In this document: piece after piece, positions 1 through 9,544 of the stretch | How the letters are laid out: each line of letters begins with the position of its first letter | Numbering within the stretch: position 1 is the first letter of the stretch | NCBI GenBank assembly: GCA_017882655.1 | Contig: JADGPB010000035.1 | Span: 1 to 11,961 of the forward strand | Length of the DNA: 11,961 nucleotides | Reading direction: 5' to 3' | From: Propionibacteriales bacterium | GTDB lineage: Bacteria > Actinomycetota > Actinomycetes > Propionibacteriales > Propionibacteriaceae | The notes under the pieces: generated by a model | Database searches by the model: none | Seen by the model: the letters and a program-made list of their open reading frames with translations, nothing else | What the model was told of the DNA's origin: nothing | Position numbers and translations under genes: made by a program

Positions 1-1
1 G

Positions 2-415
2 GTCCCCGATCCCAGCACCATCAGCGACCTGCGCCCGCCGTGGCCGGGACCGGTCGCCAAGATGCTCGTCAAGGACTACTCGATCCCGCCGGAGGAGCTC
101 CGGGCGGTGACGGCGGAGATCGTGGGCACACGGGCCACACCGACCTGGTCCGTACCGGGGCTCGTCGAGATCAGCGCGGTGGGGGTCACGAAGGGCTGGC
201 GGTTGCGAGAGGTGTGCGCGTCGTTGGGCATCGACGCGGCTGATGTCGTCGCGTTCGGCGACATGCCGAACGACCTCGAGATGCTGCGCTGGGCCGGTAC
301 GTCGTACGCGATGGCGAACGGCCACCCCTCCGTACGCGCCGCTGCCACCCACATCGCCCCGCGCAACGACGAGGACGGCGTCGCCCGCGTACTGGTGGAC
401 CTGTACGGGCTGTAG
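2..415 (+). CDS. HAD-superfamily hydrolase, Cof-like, C-terminal part (5' truncated)
   Basis: The reading frame is open from the window edge and ends in TAG at 413-415, giving 137 visible residues. It carries the late HAD motifs: a lysine in V-T-K-G (about residue 64, motif III) and G-D-M-P-N-D (residues 86-91, motif IV, Mg2+ binding). The following Y-A-M-A-N-G and the closing N-D-E-D-G-V-A are the usual end of Cof/sucrose-phosphatase-like HAD phosphatases (type IIB cap). The catalytic D-x-D motif I and most of the cap lie upstream of the window. The family dephosphorylates small sugar phosphates, nucleotides or cofactor precursors; the substrate cannot be told from this part. The gene converges on the TIM-barrel gene ending at 555, with a palindromic element between them. 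Confidence 0.88.
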   Translation, partial: VPDPSTISDLRPPWPGPVAKMLVKDYSIPPEELRAVTAEIVGTRATPTWSVPGLVEISAVGVTKGWRLREVCASLGIDAADVVAFGDMPNDLEMLRWAGTSYAMANGHPSVRAAATHIAPRNDEDGVARVLVDLYGL

Positions 416-424
416 CTCGACTGC

Positions 425-433
425 GTCGGGCGC
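425..433. repeat. Left 9-bp direct repeat (putative target-site duplication)
   Basis: GTCGGGCGC directly abuts the left terminal inverted repeat and is identical to 530-538. It lies 10 bases after the stop codon of the HAD gene. Confidence 0.7.
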
Positions 434-529
434 CCCCGGTTCATCATGTTAAGTAGGTGAGTGGATGCTTCTCATGGCGAATCGGCCATGTGAACCTTCG
501 ACTCACCTACTTAACATGATAAACCGGTG
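434..529. mobile_element. MITE-like palindromic element, 96 bp
   Basis: Two arms, 434-462 and 501-529, are inverted copies over 29 bp with two mismatches (435/528 and 442/521); the inner 20 bp (443-462 versus 501-520) match perfectly. The arms are AT-rich compared with the surrounding DNA (core TTAAGTAGGTGAGT). The 38-bp centre holds a smaller inverted repeat, CATGGC/GCCATG (473-478 and 485-490). The same nonamer, GTCGGGCGC, abuts both ends (425-433 and 530-538), as a target-site duplication would. There is no coding capacity, so a non-autonomous element mobilised in trans is the simplest reading. Removing it and one nonamer would leave about 34 bp between the two convergent stop codons. The RNA hairpin could also terminate transcription from both sides. 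I cannot assign an IS family. Confidence 0.72.
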
Positions 530-538
530 GTCGGGCGC
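530..538. repeat. Right 9-bp direct repeat (putative target-site duplication)
   Basis: GTCGGGCGC directly abuts the right terminal inverted repeat and is identical to 425-433. The bases beyond the two copies differ, so the duplication is exactly 9 bp. Confidence 0.7.
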
Positions 539-554
539 GGCGGAGGGCTCCGCG

Positions 555-1403
555 TCAGTAGCCGAGCGACCTGATGTGGGCGATGGAGTCGGAGAGGCAG
601 TCGTAGACGTCTCTCCCGTACAGCTCGTCCTGCTCGACGAGCAGGTGCTCGGCGCCGCTGGCCAGCGCCTGGGCGATGATGCCCGCGAAGTCGAGGGTGC
701 CGGCGCCGACCTCGGCGAACTGTACGAGGCCGGCGAACTCCCGACTGAACCCTGCGACATCGCCTACGGCGCGCAGGTCGAGCGCCGAGGCTGGGAGGAG
801 CCCGACACGGTAGTCCTTGAGATGTACGAGCTCGACCTGCCCCGCGTACTCGCGCAGCACGTCGACCGGGTTCTTACCCCCGCGCTGCACCCAGTGGACG
901 TCGATCTCGAAGTGCAGGGATGGCGACAGCCGCCGCACGATGTCGAACAGCGTCTCGCCATCGTGCTTCGCGAAGTCGACGTGGTGGTTGTGGTACGCGA
1001 GCTGGATCCCCTCAGCGCGCAACCTCTGCGACGCGTCCTCGCACTGCCGCGCGAACTCCTCGACCGCCGGCTTCGTGACCATCGCGGCGAACGGCATCAT
1101 GCCGATCCGCAGGTACGAGCACCCCAGGCGGCGGCAGTCGTCGACCACCTTGTCGAAGTCGGTGTCGAGCGCATCACCCGTAGCCGTAGGCCCCTTCTGG
1201 AGCGCCACCGACAGGGCGGCAACCTCAACCCCCAGCTCCGTACGACCCTTCTCCAGCGCCGCGACGTTCGCCTCGTCGGTTGGCACCTGCGACACCTCGA
1301 CCGAGTTGTAGCCGAACCCGGCGATCTTCTCAAGCACCGACAGCATCCCGTCGGAAGCCACCTGCTCCCGCACCATCATCATCTGCACGCCAACGCTGGC
1401 CAC
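555..1403 (-). CDS. Sugar phosphate isomerase/epimerase-like TIM-barrel protein
   Basis: This is a 282-residue protein of the xylose isomerase-like/AP endonuclease 2 TIM-barrel superfamily. Family marks in order are A-Y-H-N-H-H (136-141), F-E-I-D-V-H-W-V (165-172) followed by R-G-G-K-N-P, V-H-L-K-D (193-197), E-V-G-x-G-x-L-D-F (231-239) and V-E-Q-D (256-259). These histidines and acids normally hold a divalent metal and the sugar. The substrate is not determinable; relatives include IolE-like dehydratases, hydroxypyruvate isomerases and sugar epimerases. There is no signal peptide, so it is cytoplasmic. The start is GTG at 1401-1403, supported by GAGGAG (minus strand, 1409-1414) five bases upstream. 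It lies 94 bp after meaB on the same strand, so it could be read through from the mut operon or have its own promoter. I see no metabolic link to methylmalonyl-CoA. Confidence 0.88.
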   Translation of the reverse strand: MASVGVQMMMVREQVASDGMLSVLEKIAGFGYNSVEVSQVPTDEANVAALEKGRTELGVEVAALSVALQKGPTATGDALDTDFDKVVDDCRRLGCSYLRIGMMPFAAMVTKPAVEEFARQCEDASQRLRAEGIQLAYHNHHVDFAKHDGETLFDIVRRLSPSLHFEIDVHWVQRGGKNPVDVLREYAGQVELVHLKDYRVGLLPASALDLRAVGDVAGFSREFAGLVQFAEVGAGTLDFAGIIAQALASGAEHLLVEQDELYGRDVYDCLSDSIAHIRSLGY

Positions 1404-1497
1404 GGCCGCTCCTCGCTACTCGGGTACGAGTCTCAGCCTGCCCCGATCAGGTACTACCGACCACCGGTTGCAGTCCCTTGGTCCTTGCCAACCCGGC

Positions 1498-2498
1498 TCA
1501 GCGAGAGCCGAACTGATCCGCGACGTCCCTCGAGAAGGCCTCGAGGATCTGGGTGCTGGCCTCCAACGCTGACAGTTCGCCGGAGCCGACCTGGTGCTCG
1601 AGGGCCTTCTTGATCCCACGCACAGACGGCGACTTGCGCAGCGCGTCCTCGAGCTCGCCGTTCACGAGCGCCCACAGCCACTCGAGCTGCTGAGCGTTGC
1701 GGCGGGCGTCGAGGCCCCCGTGCGCGTCGACGTACTCGCGGTGGTCCAGCACCGCCTGCCACAGCTCGTCCAGGCCGTCGCCGGTCTGGGCGCTGCACGT
1801 GAGCACGGGCGGCCGCCTCGCATGCGGGTCGGACGTGATGAGCTTCATCGCCGTTGCGAGGTCCCTCGCGGCGACCCTCGCCGGTCCTAACCCGTCGCCG
1901 TCGGCCTTGTTGACCGTGACGACGTCGGCCAGCTCGAGGATGCCGCGCTTGATCCCCTGCAACTGGTCGCCGGCGCGCGCCAGCGTGATCAGCAGGAACG
2001 TGTCGACCATGCCCGCGACCGCGACCTCGGACTGGCCGACGCCTACTGTCTCGACGATCACGACGTCGTACCCAGCCGCCTCGACAAGCAGCATCGACTC
2101 GCGGGTGGCCCGCGCAACGCCGCCTAGATGCCCGCCGCTGGGCGACGGCCGGATGAACGCTTGGTCGCTCACGGCCAGCGCGGCCATCCGCGTACGGTCA
2201 CCGAGGATCGACCCGCCCGTACGGGTGCTGGACGGGTCCACCGCGAGCACCGCCACCTTGTGGCCGGCGTCGATCAGCTTGACCCCGAGCGCGTCGATGA
2301 GCGTCGACTTGCCGGCGCCGGGCACGCCGGTGATGCCCACCCGTACAGCCTTGCCGGTGTGGGAGCGCAGCTCCCGCAACAGCTCCCGCGAGCGCTTACG
2401 GTCGTCCGGGCGCCGCGACTCGACGAGCGTGATGGCGCGCGCCAGGCGTCGCCGGTCACCCGCGAGCACGCCCTCGACGAGCCGGGCCAGATCAGCCA

Positions 2499-2499
<1 letters not shown>
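1498..2499 (-). CDS. meaB: Methylmalonyl-CoA mutase-associated GTPase MeaB
   Basis: This is a 333-residue G3E-type P-loop GTPase (MeaB/ArgK, MMAA family), the chaperone that gates delivery of adenosylcobalamin to methylmalonyl-CoA mutase and protects or reactivates the enzyme. The Walker A motif is G-V-P-G-A-G-K-S-T (58-66). D-P-S-S (88-91) and E-T-V-G-V-G-Q-S-E (150-158) are switch/Walker B regions, and N-K-A-D (197-200) is the guanine-specificity motif. The C-terminal helices match the family's dimerisation arm, and the length is normal. The start is GTG at 2497-2499, overlapping the mutB TAG by one base, which implies translational coupling. A 6-bp hairpin (1494-1499/1505-1510) spans its stop codon but lacks a T-run, so I do not call it a terminator. 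Confidence 0.96.
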
Positions 2500-4696
<2,197 letters not shown>

Positions 4697-4700
<4 letters not shown>

Positions 4701-6556
4701 TTCGCAACCCCCAGTCGGTCGAGCGTGTCGGAGAGGAAGGCGGCGACATCCATGCCGTCGTACACCTCGCCGTCGATGACGGAGTCCACGTCCTCGGCCC
4801 CCGTCTCTGTCTTGCGACCGGCGATCCACACGTAGGCGATGCCGGACTTCTTGAGCGCTGCGGCGACCTCTTTCGCCTGCTTGGCGTACACCTTGGCGGA
4901 CGAGCACAGGATCACGGTGTTGACGCCCGCGTCCTTGACGCCAGCGACGACCTCGTCGGTGGTGCCGCCCTCGCTGAACGGGTGCGCCAGGCCGGCGACG
5001 AGCAGCACGTTGGACGTGAACTGCTCGCGCGGTCCGAAGTCACGCCGCTCGCCGAGGCAGGCGAGGAAGACTCCCGGCTGGTTGCCGGTGAGGCGCGTGT
5101 GGGTCGAGACCCGGTCGCGGAGGCCTTCGAAGATCTCGGCGTCGCGTACGGGCTTCAAACCGGCCGGTACAGGTACGCCTGGGCGCACCGTGAGGTTCTC
5201 GACCGGCGTCTCGTACTCGGGCGGGAACATGCTCACCCCGGTGATGGGCTGCTTGCGCGAGGCGAGCCGCTTGCGGCGCTCGGTCAGGGTGGCGTTGACC
5301 TGCGAGGCGATCGTGCCGGCAGCCAGGGCCGCGGCCATGCCGCCCGCGGCCTCGATCTCCTGCACACGTGCCCACGCGGCCTTGGCCAGGTCGTCGGTGA
5401 GAGTCTCCACGTACCAGGAGCCGCCCGCCGGGTCCTCGACCCGGCCGACGTTCGACTCCTCGGCGGCGACCAGCTGCGTGTTGCGCGCCATGCGCCGCGA
5501 GAACACGTTCGGAAGGCCTTGCGCCGTGTCGAACGGAAGCGTGGTGACGATGTCGGCACCGCCGACGGCCGCCGCGAAGTTGGCGATCGTGCCGCGGAGC
5601 AGGTTCACCCAGGGGTCGTCGCGGGTGACCATGCGCCACGAGGTGACAGCGTGCTGGGTGGCGGCGCGGCTGGCGACGGGCACGTCCAGCACCTCGCCGA
5701 CGCGCGACCACAGGCGCCGCAGCGCGCGGAGCCGGGCGATGCCGAGGAACTGGTCGGCGTTCACGGTCACGCGGAAGTCGATCGCGCCGAACGCGTCGAC
5801 GGCGCTGACTCCCGCAACGACAAGGGCGCGTACGTACTCGATGCCGGTCGCCACCGCATAGGCGAGCTGGTCGACATCGCCCGCGCCCGCATCGTCGTAC
5901 ACACGGACGTCGACGATGATCGGCGTCACCTTGGGCAGGTGAGCGGTCTTGGTGACCCAGGCGGCGAGGCCCCTGAGGTCGGTGGCGGTGCCGCGCAGGG
6001 CCGCGAGGCCGAGCGGGTCGATGCCGAGGTTGCCGGCGACGTCTGTCGCATCGCCCCACCAGGCGAGCAGCGCATCGGCGGCCGCCTCCTGGTCGGAGGT
6101 GGACGAGACGCTGACGGGGGCGAGTTTCGCGATGACGCCGGTGAGCGCCGCCGCGACGTCGCTGGCGGCGAGGCCGCCTTCGCCCACGCGGAGCCAGACC
6201 GAGGTGCCGCCGACACGGAGGTCCTCGAGCACCGCGGCGTTGGTCGTGGCGACGGACGGATCCTCGTGCAGCTGGCGGACGTCCCAGGCGAGCACCTCCC
6301 CGTGGTGGACGGTGGTGCCTCGCGTGTACGGGTCGGAGCCCGGCACACCGAGCGCCGGAGCGTCGGTCTCGGTGTAGAGGGGCTCGATGACGAGGCCGTC
6401 GACTGTGGTCGTACGAAGCCGTGCCATCGCCTTGTCGATCGTGAGTTCCGTGCCTGGCGGGCGCCTGCGGTTGAGGACCTTGAGGACCTCGTTGTCCCAC
6501 TGCTCACGCGTGGGAGTCGCAAAGTCACCGGCCAAGACGGTTGTGGTGTCAGTCAT
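4697..6556 (-). CDS. mutA: Methylmalonyl-CoA mutase small (non-catalytic) subunit
   Basis: This is a 619-residue homologue of the large subunit that pairs with it in the alpha-beta type mutase of actinobacteria. It keeps the barrel landmarks (G-I-E-Y-V-R, W-R-M-V-T-R-D-D-P-W-V-N, M-A-R-N-T-Q, E-D-P-A-G-G-S-W-Y-V-E and E-A-A-G-G-M-A). The C-terminal Rossmann-like domain lacks D-x-H-x-x-G; its place is taken by a region reading L-G-E-R-R-D-F-G. It therefore cannot bind B12 in the usual way, as expected for the small subunit. The start is ATG at 6554-6556, with AGGAG (minus strand, 6563-6567) six bases upstream. The frame is open to 6607, but that extension has no ribosome site. It is first in the mutA-mutB-meaB operon; its TGA at 4697-4699 overlaps the mutB start. 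Confidence 0.95.
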
Positions 6557-6874
6557 CGGCTGCTCCTGATGTGTCGGGCCTCGGCGGGTTCTCAACCGTC
6601 CAGCCATCCGAGTTCAGCCTATCGACCTACCGCCCACGCGAACCATGGGGGGGTTCGGGGCGGCCTCAGTGCTTGATGGGACGAGCATCATCTGCACTGA
6701 GTGGCATATACGCGCTCGCCGTCACGCATAGACGACAGCGAGCCGCCCAGCGCCACTGAATGCAGGCATCGCGATGCCCACCTCCAATCCACCTCCTTGG
6801 GCCCATATCCCTGTCCAGACACGGACGGACATGCGGAAGCCTACGATCTCAGGTATCTGGTCGAACGAGGTGCA
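6557..6874. other. Divergent non-coding region between mutA and the TolB-like gene
   Basis: These 318 bp have no convincing gene. Besides the mutA ribosome site they hold a run of seven G (6647-6653) and several inverted repeats. CTCAGTGC/GCACTGAG is at 6665-6672 and 6694-6701, with an inner TGATG/CATCA. A 14-base pair with two mismatches lies at 6692-6705 and 6752-6765, enclosing GCTCGC/GCGAGC (6714-6719, 6738-6743). A perfect 14-bp palindrome lies at 6765-6778. Both divergent promoters must be here. TAGGCT (minus strand, 6616-6621) could be a mutA -10 box, but no good -35 goes with it. Confidence 0.5.
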
Positions 6875-6877
6875 ATG

Positions 6878-7888
6878 ATGCCCGTCGCACGAAAGCCCGT
6901 CCCCACCGCCGTCGAGGTGCCCACGATCCCCGGCACCGAACGCCTCTCGCCGAGCCGTCCACGACGGCCCGGCACGCTTCCACCGGGCCGAGAGATGCTC
7001 TTCTGGTCGGCGACGACCCCCAACATCGATCCGCACTACTCGGAGGACCTGTTCGGCGTGATGCCGCGGACCGGTGTCGTCCGTCGACTCACGGACGACG
7101 ACGCGAGCGACCGTGACCCCGACTGGGGCCCGAGGCGCAGGCGGATCGTGTCCATGAGAGGGGATGGCGCTGATCCGCCCTACCTCACCATCAGAGACAG
7201 GGCGGGCACGCTCATACGGACGATCGACGTCCCAGCTTCCCAGCCGATCTGGACGGCAGCGTTCGGGATCCTCGCGTGCGTGTGGGGCACGGGAGACCGC
7301 ACCGACATCGCGTGCATCGGGATGACCGGCCAGGTCCGCAACGTCACGGCCGCCCAGCCGGGCGAGAACCTCTACTCGCCCGCCTGGCACCCCACCGCCG
7401 GTCTGCTCGCCACACTCGGAACGTCCACTTCCAGCACCCAGCTCGTACACGCGACTGCCGCCGCCGTGACCACGGCCATCACGACAGGAACGCCGATCCC
7501 CGTGAGCGCCATGACTCCCCTGGGCACGGCCGGTAGCAGCAACAGCAGCGGCTCGTCATGGTCTCCGGATGGGCTGAGCATCGCGTACGTGACGTCGCGC
7601 CCCTGCGCGACGATCGCGGCGGGTGTCCCGATCAACCAGTTGGACATCGCCATCATGAACCTCGCCAGCGGAGGAGTCCGGCTGATCACCGACGACTCGG
7701 CGGGGACGTACGACGACGGGCTGAACGACGACTCGCCGGTCTTCTCCCCGGACGGCCAGTGGCTGGCGTGGTGCCGCGGCTACGAGGATGGATGGGCCCA
7801 GATCATGCTCGAGCGACTGGACAACCCGAGGACTCGCCGCGCGCTCGTCGCCGACACCACCCGGTACCGCGCTGGGCTCTGCTGGTAG
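6878..7888 (+). CDS. TolB/WD40-like beta-propeller protein, function unknown
   Basis: This 336-residue protein contains at least four PD40-type propeller strands: P-D-W-G-P-R-R-R-R-I-V (about 81-91), P-A-W-H-P-T-A-G-L-L-A (168-178), S-S-W-S-P-D-G-L-S-I-A (226-236) and P-V-F-S-P-D-G-Q-W-L-A (287-297). They are preceded by R-L-T-D-D (70-74) and L-I-T-D-D (269-273), as in TolB-like propellers. It has no signal peptide, lipobox or membrane segment, unlike periplasmic TolB, so a cytoplasmic role is more likely. The first 40 residues are proline- and arginine-rich and probably disordered. Two adjacent ATGs (6875 and 6878) follow GAGG at 6867-6870; the second has the better spacing (7 bases). It stands alone, divergent from mutA and convergent with cysK. 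The propeller fold suggests binding rather than catalysis; no partner can be named. Confidence 0.8.
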   Translation: MPVARKPVPTAVEVPTIPGTERLSPSRPRRPGTLPPGREMLFWSATTPNIDPHYSEDLFGVMPRTGVVRRLTDDDASDRDPDWGPRRRRIVSMRGDGADPPYLTIRDRAGTLIRTIDVPASQPIWTAAFGILACVWGTGDRTDIACIGMTGQVRNVTAAQPGENLYSPAWHPTAGLLATLGTSTSSTQLVHATAAAVTTAITTGTPIPVSAMTPLGTAGSSNSSGSSWSPDGLSIAYVTSRPCATIAAGVPINQLDIAIMNLASGGVRLITDDSAGTYDDGLNDDSPVFSPDGQWLAWCRGYEDGWAQIMLERLDNPRTRRALVADTTRYRAGLCW

Positions 7889-8118
7889 TCCCGGATGAGC
7901 CGCGACCAGCGGCACGTGGAACATCCGGTCCACCGTCCGAGACGTCGGACCGTCGCGATGCGGCGTGCCACAGCTACCCGCATGCCGGGACACGGCCCAG
8001 AACGGCCACGGCTGCCACCGCTGACCGCCACGCGCTCGGTGCGCTGATCATTCGTGGCTGGACGACGACGTGGCCCCCGGATCTCGATCCGGGGGCCACG
8101 TTGCGTGAAGGGTGGGTG
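7889..8118. other. Convergent intergenic region
   Basis: These 230 bp between the stops of the propeller gene and cysK have no supported coding sequence. They hold a small hairpin GTCCGA/TCGGAC (7935-7940, 7945-7950) and the strong shared terminator hairpin at 8068-8101. Confidence 0.6.
8068..8101. terminator. Strong hairpin, probable bidirectional terminator
   Basis: A perfect 15-bp stem (8068-8082 with 8087-8101, core GGCCCCCGGAT) closes a four-base loop CTCG. It lies 18 bases after the cysK stop on the minus strand and 180 bases after the propeller-gene stop on the plus strand. There is no long T-run on either side, which is common for terminators in high-GC actinobacteria. It most likely ends the cysK operon transcript and blocks convergent reading. 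Confidence 0.8.
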
Positions 8119-9051
8119 TTAGTCGAGCAGGTCCGCGTACAGGGGGGTCGACAGGTACCGCTCGCCCCACGACGGGATGACGACGACGATCGTCTTGCCC
8201 ACGTTGTCCGGATCCCACGCCAGCTCGCCCGCAGCGCGGAGCGCGGCGCCCGAGGAGATTCCGACCAGCAGGCCCTCCTCCTTGGCCGCGCGACGCGCCC
8301 AGACCAGAGCGTCGTCGGAGGTGACCTTGATGATCCGGTCGATCAGCGACACGTCCAGGATCTCAGGGATGAACCCCGGGCTGATGCCCTGGATCTTGTG
8401 CGGGCCCTTCGGCTCGCCGGAGAGCACGGCGGACTCGGCCGCCTCGACGGCGACGATCTGTACGTCAGGCTTGCGCTCCTTGAGCACCTGGCCGACGCCG
8501 GTGATCGTGCCGCCGGTGCCGACGCCGGAGACGAAGAAGTCGACCTGACCCTCGGTGTCGGCCCAGATCTCCTCTGCCGTCGTCTCCTTGTGGATCGCGA
8601 CGTTCGCCGGGTTGGAGAACTGGCTGGCCAGGACAGCACCCGGCGTGTTCTCCACGATCTCCTTGGCGCGGGCGTTGGCGCCAGGGACGCCATCAGCCGC
8701 AGGGGTGAGGATGAGCTCGGCCCCGAACGCACGAAGCAGCGCGCGACGCTCCTTCGAGAAGCTCTCCGGGAGCACGATGATCGACTTGTAGCCGCGAGCT
8801 GCGGCAACCCAGGCGAGCGCGATGCCGGTGTTGCCGGACGTGCCCTCGACGATCGTCCCGCCCGGCTTCAGCGTGCCGTCGGCCTCGGCGGCGTTGATGA
8901 TCGAGACGCCGATGCGGTCCTTCACGCTCGCAGCCGGGTTGTAGTACTCGAGCTTCGCCAGAACGATCGCCTGAGAGTCCCCGTACAGGCGGTTGATCTT
9001 GACGAGTGGGGTGCGGCCAATGAGCTCGGTCGCGTCCTTGTAGTAGGCCAT
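8119..9051 (-). CDS. cysK: Cysteine synthase A (O-acetylserine sulfhydrylase)
   Basis: This cytoplasmic PLP enzyme makes L-cysteine from O-acetyl-L-serine and sulfide. It has 310 residues, the normal CysK length. Visible motifs are N-P-A-A-S-V-K-D-R with the PLP lysine at K44, T-S-G-N-T-G (71-76, substrate loop), Q-F-S-N-P-A-N (144-150), G-T-G-G-T (178-182, PLP phosphate cup), I-Q-G-I-S-P-G-F (220-227) and G-I-S-S-G-A (264-269). The start is ATG at 9049-9051. AGGAAGG (minus strand, 9062-9068) lies ten bases upstream, a slightly long spacing, beside a small hairpin CTCAA/TTGAG (9068-9080). An upstream in-frame TTG at 9072 has nothing to support it. It is the last gene of the DUF4395-thioredoxin-cysK unit, 51 bp after the thioredoxin stop, so it is probably under the poly-Cys leader. 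Confidence 0.96.
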   Translation of the reverse strand: MAYYKDATELIGRTPLVKINRLYGDSQAIVLAKLEYYNPAASVKDRIGVSIINAAEADGTLKPGGTIVEGTSGNTGIALAWVAAARGYKSIIVLPESFSKERRALLRAFGAELILTPAADGVPGANARAKEIVENTPGAVLASQFSNPANVAIHKETTAEEIWADTEGQVDFFVSGVGTGGTITGVGQVLKERKPDVQIVAVEAAESAVLSGEPKGPHKIQGISPGFIPEILDVSLIDRIIKVTSDDALVWARRAAKEEGLLVGISSGAALRAAGELAWDPDNVGKTIVVVIPSWGERYLSTPLYADLLD

Positions 9052-9102
9052 GGTGTGGATGTCCTTCCTCAACGGTTGAGTTCTCTTTGTGGTCTTGCGT
9101 CT

Positions 9103-9534
9103 TCAGGCAGCGGCGCTGGTGAGCACCTGGTGGAGCGCGTGGAGCAGATCCGGCTTTCGCGGAGCACCGACGATGCGGTGACGTACGACACCGTGCTGGT
9201 CGAGCAGCACCACCGTCGGCGTCCGTGTGATGTTGAGCTGCTCGACGAGGTCGAGACGGGTCTCGGCGTCGACCTCGATGTGGGCCACGGCGGGCGCATC
9301 CCGGACGACGTCGGTGAGCAGCCGGCTGGCCGTACGGCAGGGTGCGCACACCGCGGACGAGAACTGCACGAACGTCGCCGAGGAGCCCAGCTCCTGGCCG
9401 AGCTCCTGCGCGCCGAGCCGCAGGCCGGCATCGCGTCGGCGTGCGCCGCGGATCCGGCCGTCGGTGAGCAGCCGGTACAGACCGAAGGCGACCGAGACAG
9501 CCACCGCGATCGCCAGAACAATGAACCCCGTCAC
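9103..9534 (-). CDS. Membrane-anchored thioredoxin-like protein
   Basis: The protein has 143 residues. One N-terminal hydrophobic helix (about 3-20) is followed by arginines (R27-R34) and then a thioredoxin fold. The active site is C63-A-P-C66, and the cis-proline motif is R-T-P-T (104-107). Positive residues after the helix suggest that the domain stays on the cytoplasmic side, though a signal-anchor facing outward cannot be excluded. The start is GTG at 9532-9534, with AGGAG (9540-9544) five bases upstream. That ribosome site overlaps the DUF4395 stop codon, so the two genes are tightly coupled. Thioredoxins of this type occur beside DUF4395 and sulfurtransferase genes in actinobacteria (from memory, the ThiX-like group). 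A role in reducing a thiol or persulfide carrier for cysteine metabolism is my inference. Confidence 0.87.
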   Translation of the reverse strand: MTGFIVLAIAVAVSVAFGLYRLLTDGRIRGARRRDAGLRLGAQELGQELGSSATFVQFSSAVCAPCRTASRLLTDVVRDAPAVAHIEVDAETRLDLVEQLNITRTPTVVLLDQHGVVRHRIVGAPRKPDLLHALHQVLTSAAA

Positions 9535-9539
9535 GTGGA

Positions 9540-9544
9540 CTCCT
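9540..9544 (-). promoter_or_regulatory. Ribosome binding site overlapping the DUF4395 stop
   Basis: AGGAG on the minus strand lies five bases before the GTG of the thioredoxin gene, and its first two bases belong to the TAG of DUF4395. This fixes the GTG start and implies coupled translation. Confidence 0.75.

Noticed and set aside
1494..1510. 6-bp hairpin over the meaB stop as an operon terminator
   Set aside because: The stem is short and has no T-run; such stems are common by chance at this GC content.
465..1613. Long plus-strand open frame (382 codons) across the TIM-barrel gene
   Set aside because: It lies antisense to a protein with clear family motifs, starts inside the palindromic element and has low-complexity Arg/His/Leu composition; a GC-rich shadow frame.
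4701..4907. N-terminal extension of mutB by 69 residues
   Set aside because: The extension is arginine-rich out-of-frame mutA sequence; GTG at 4700 gives the family length of 733 and a GTGA overlap.
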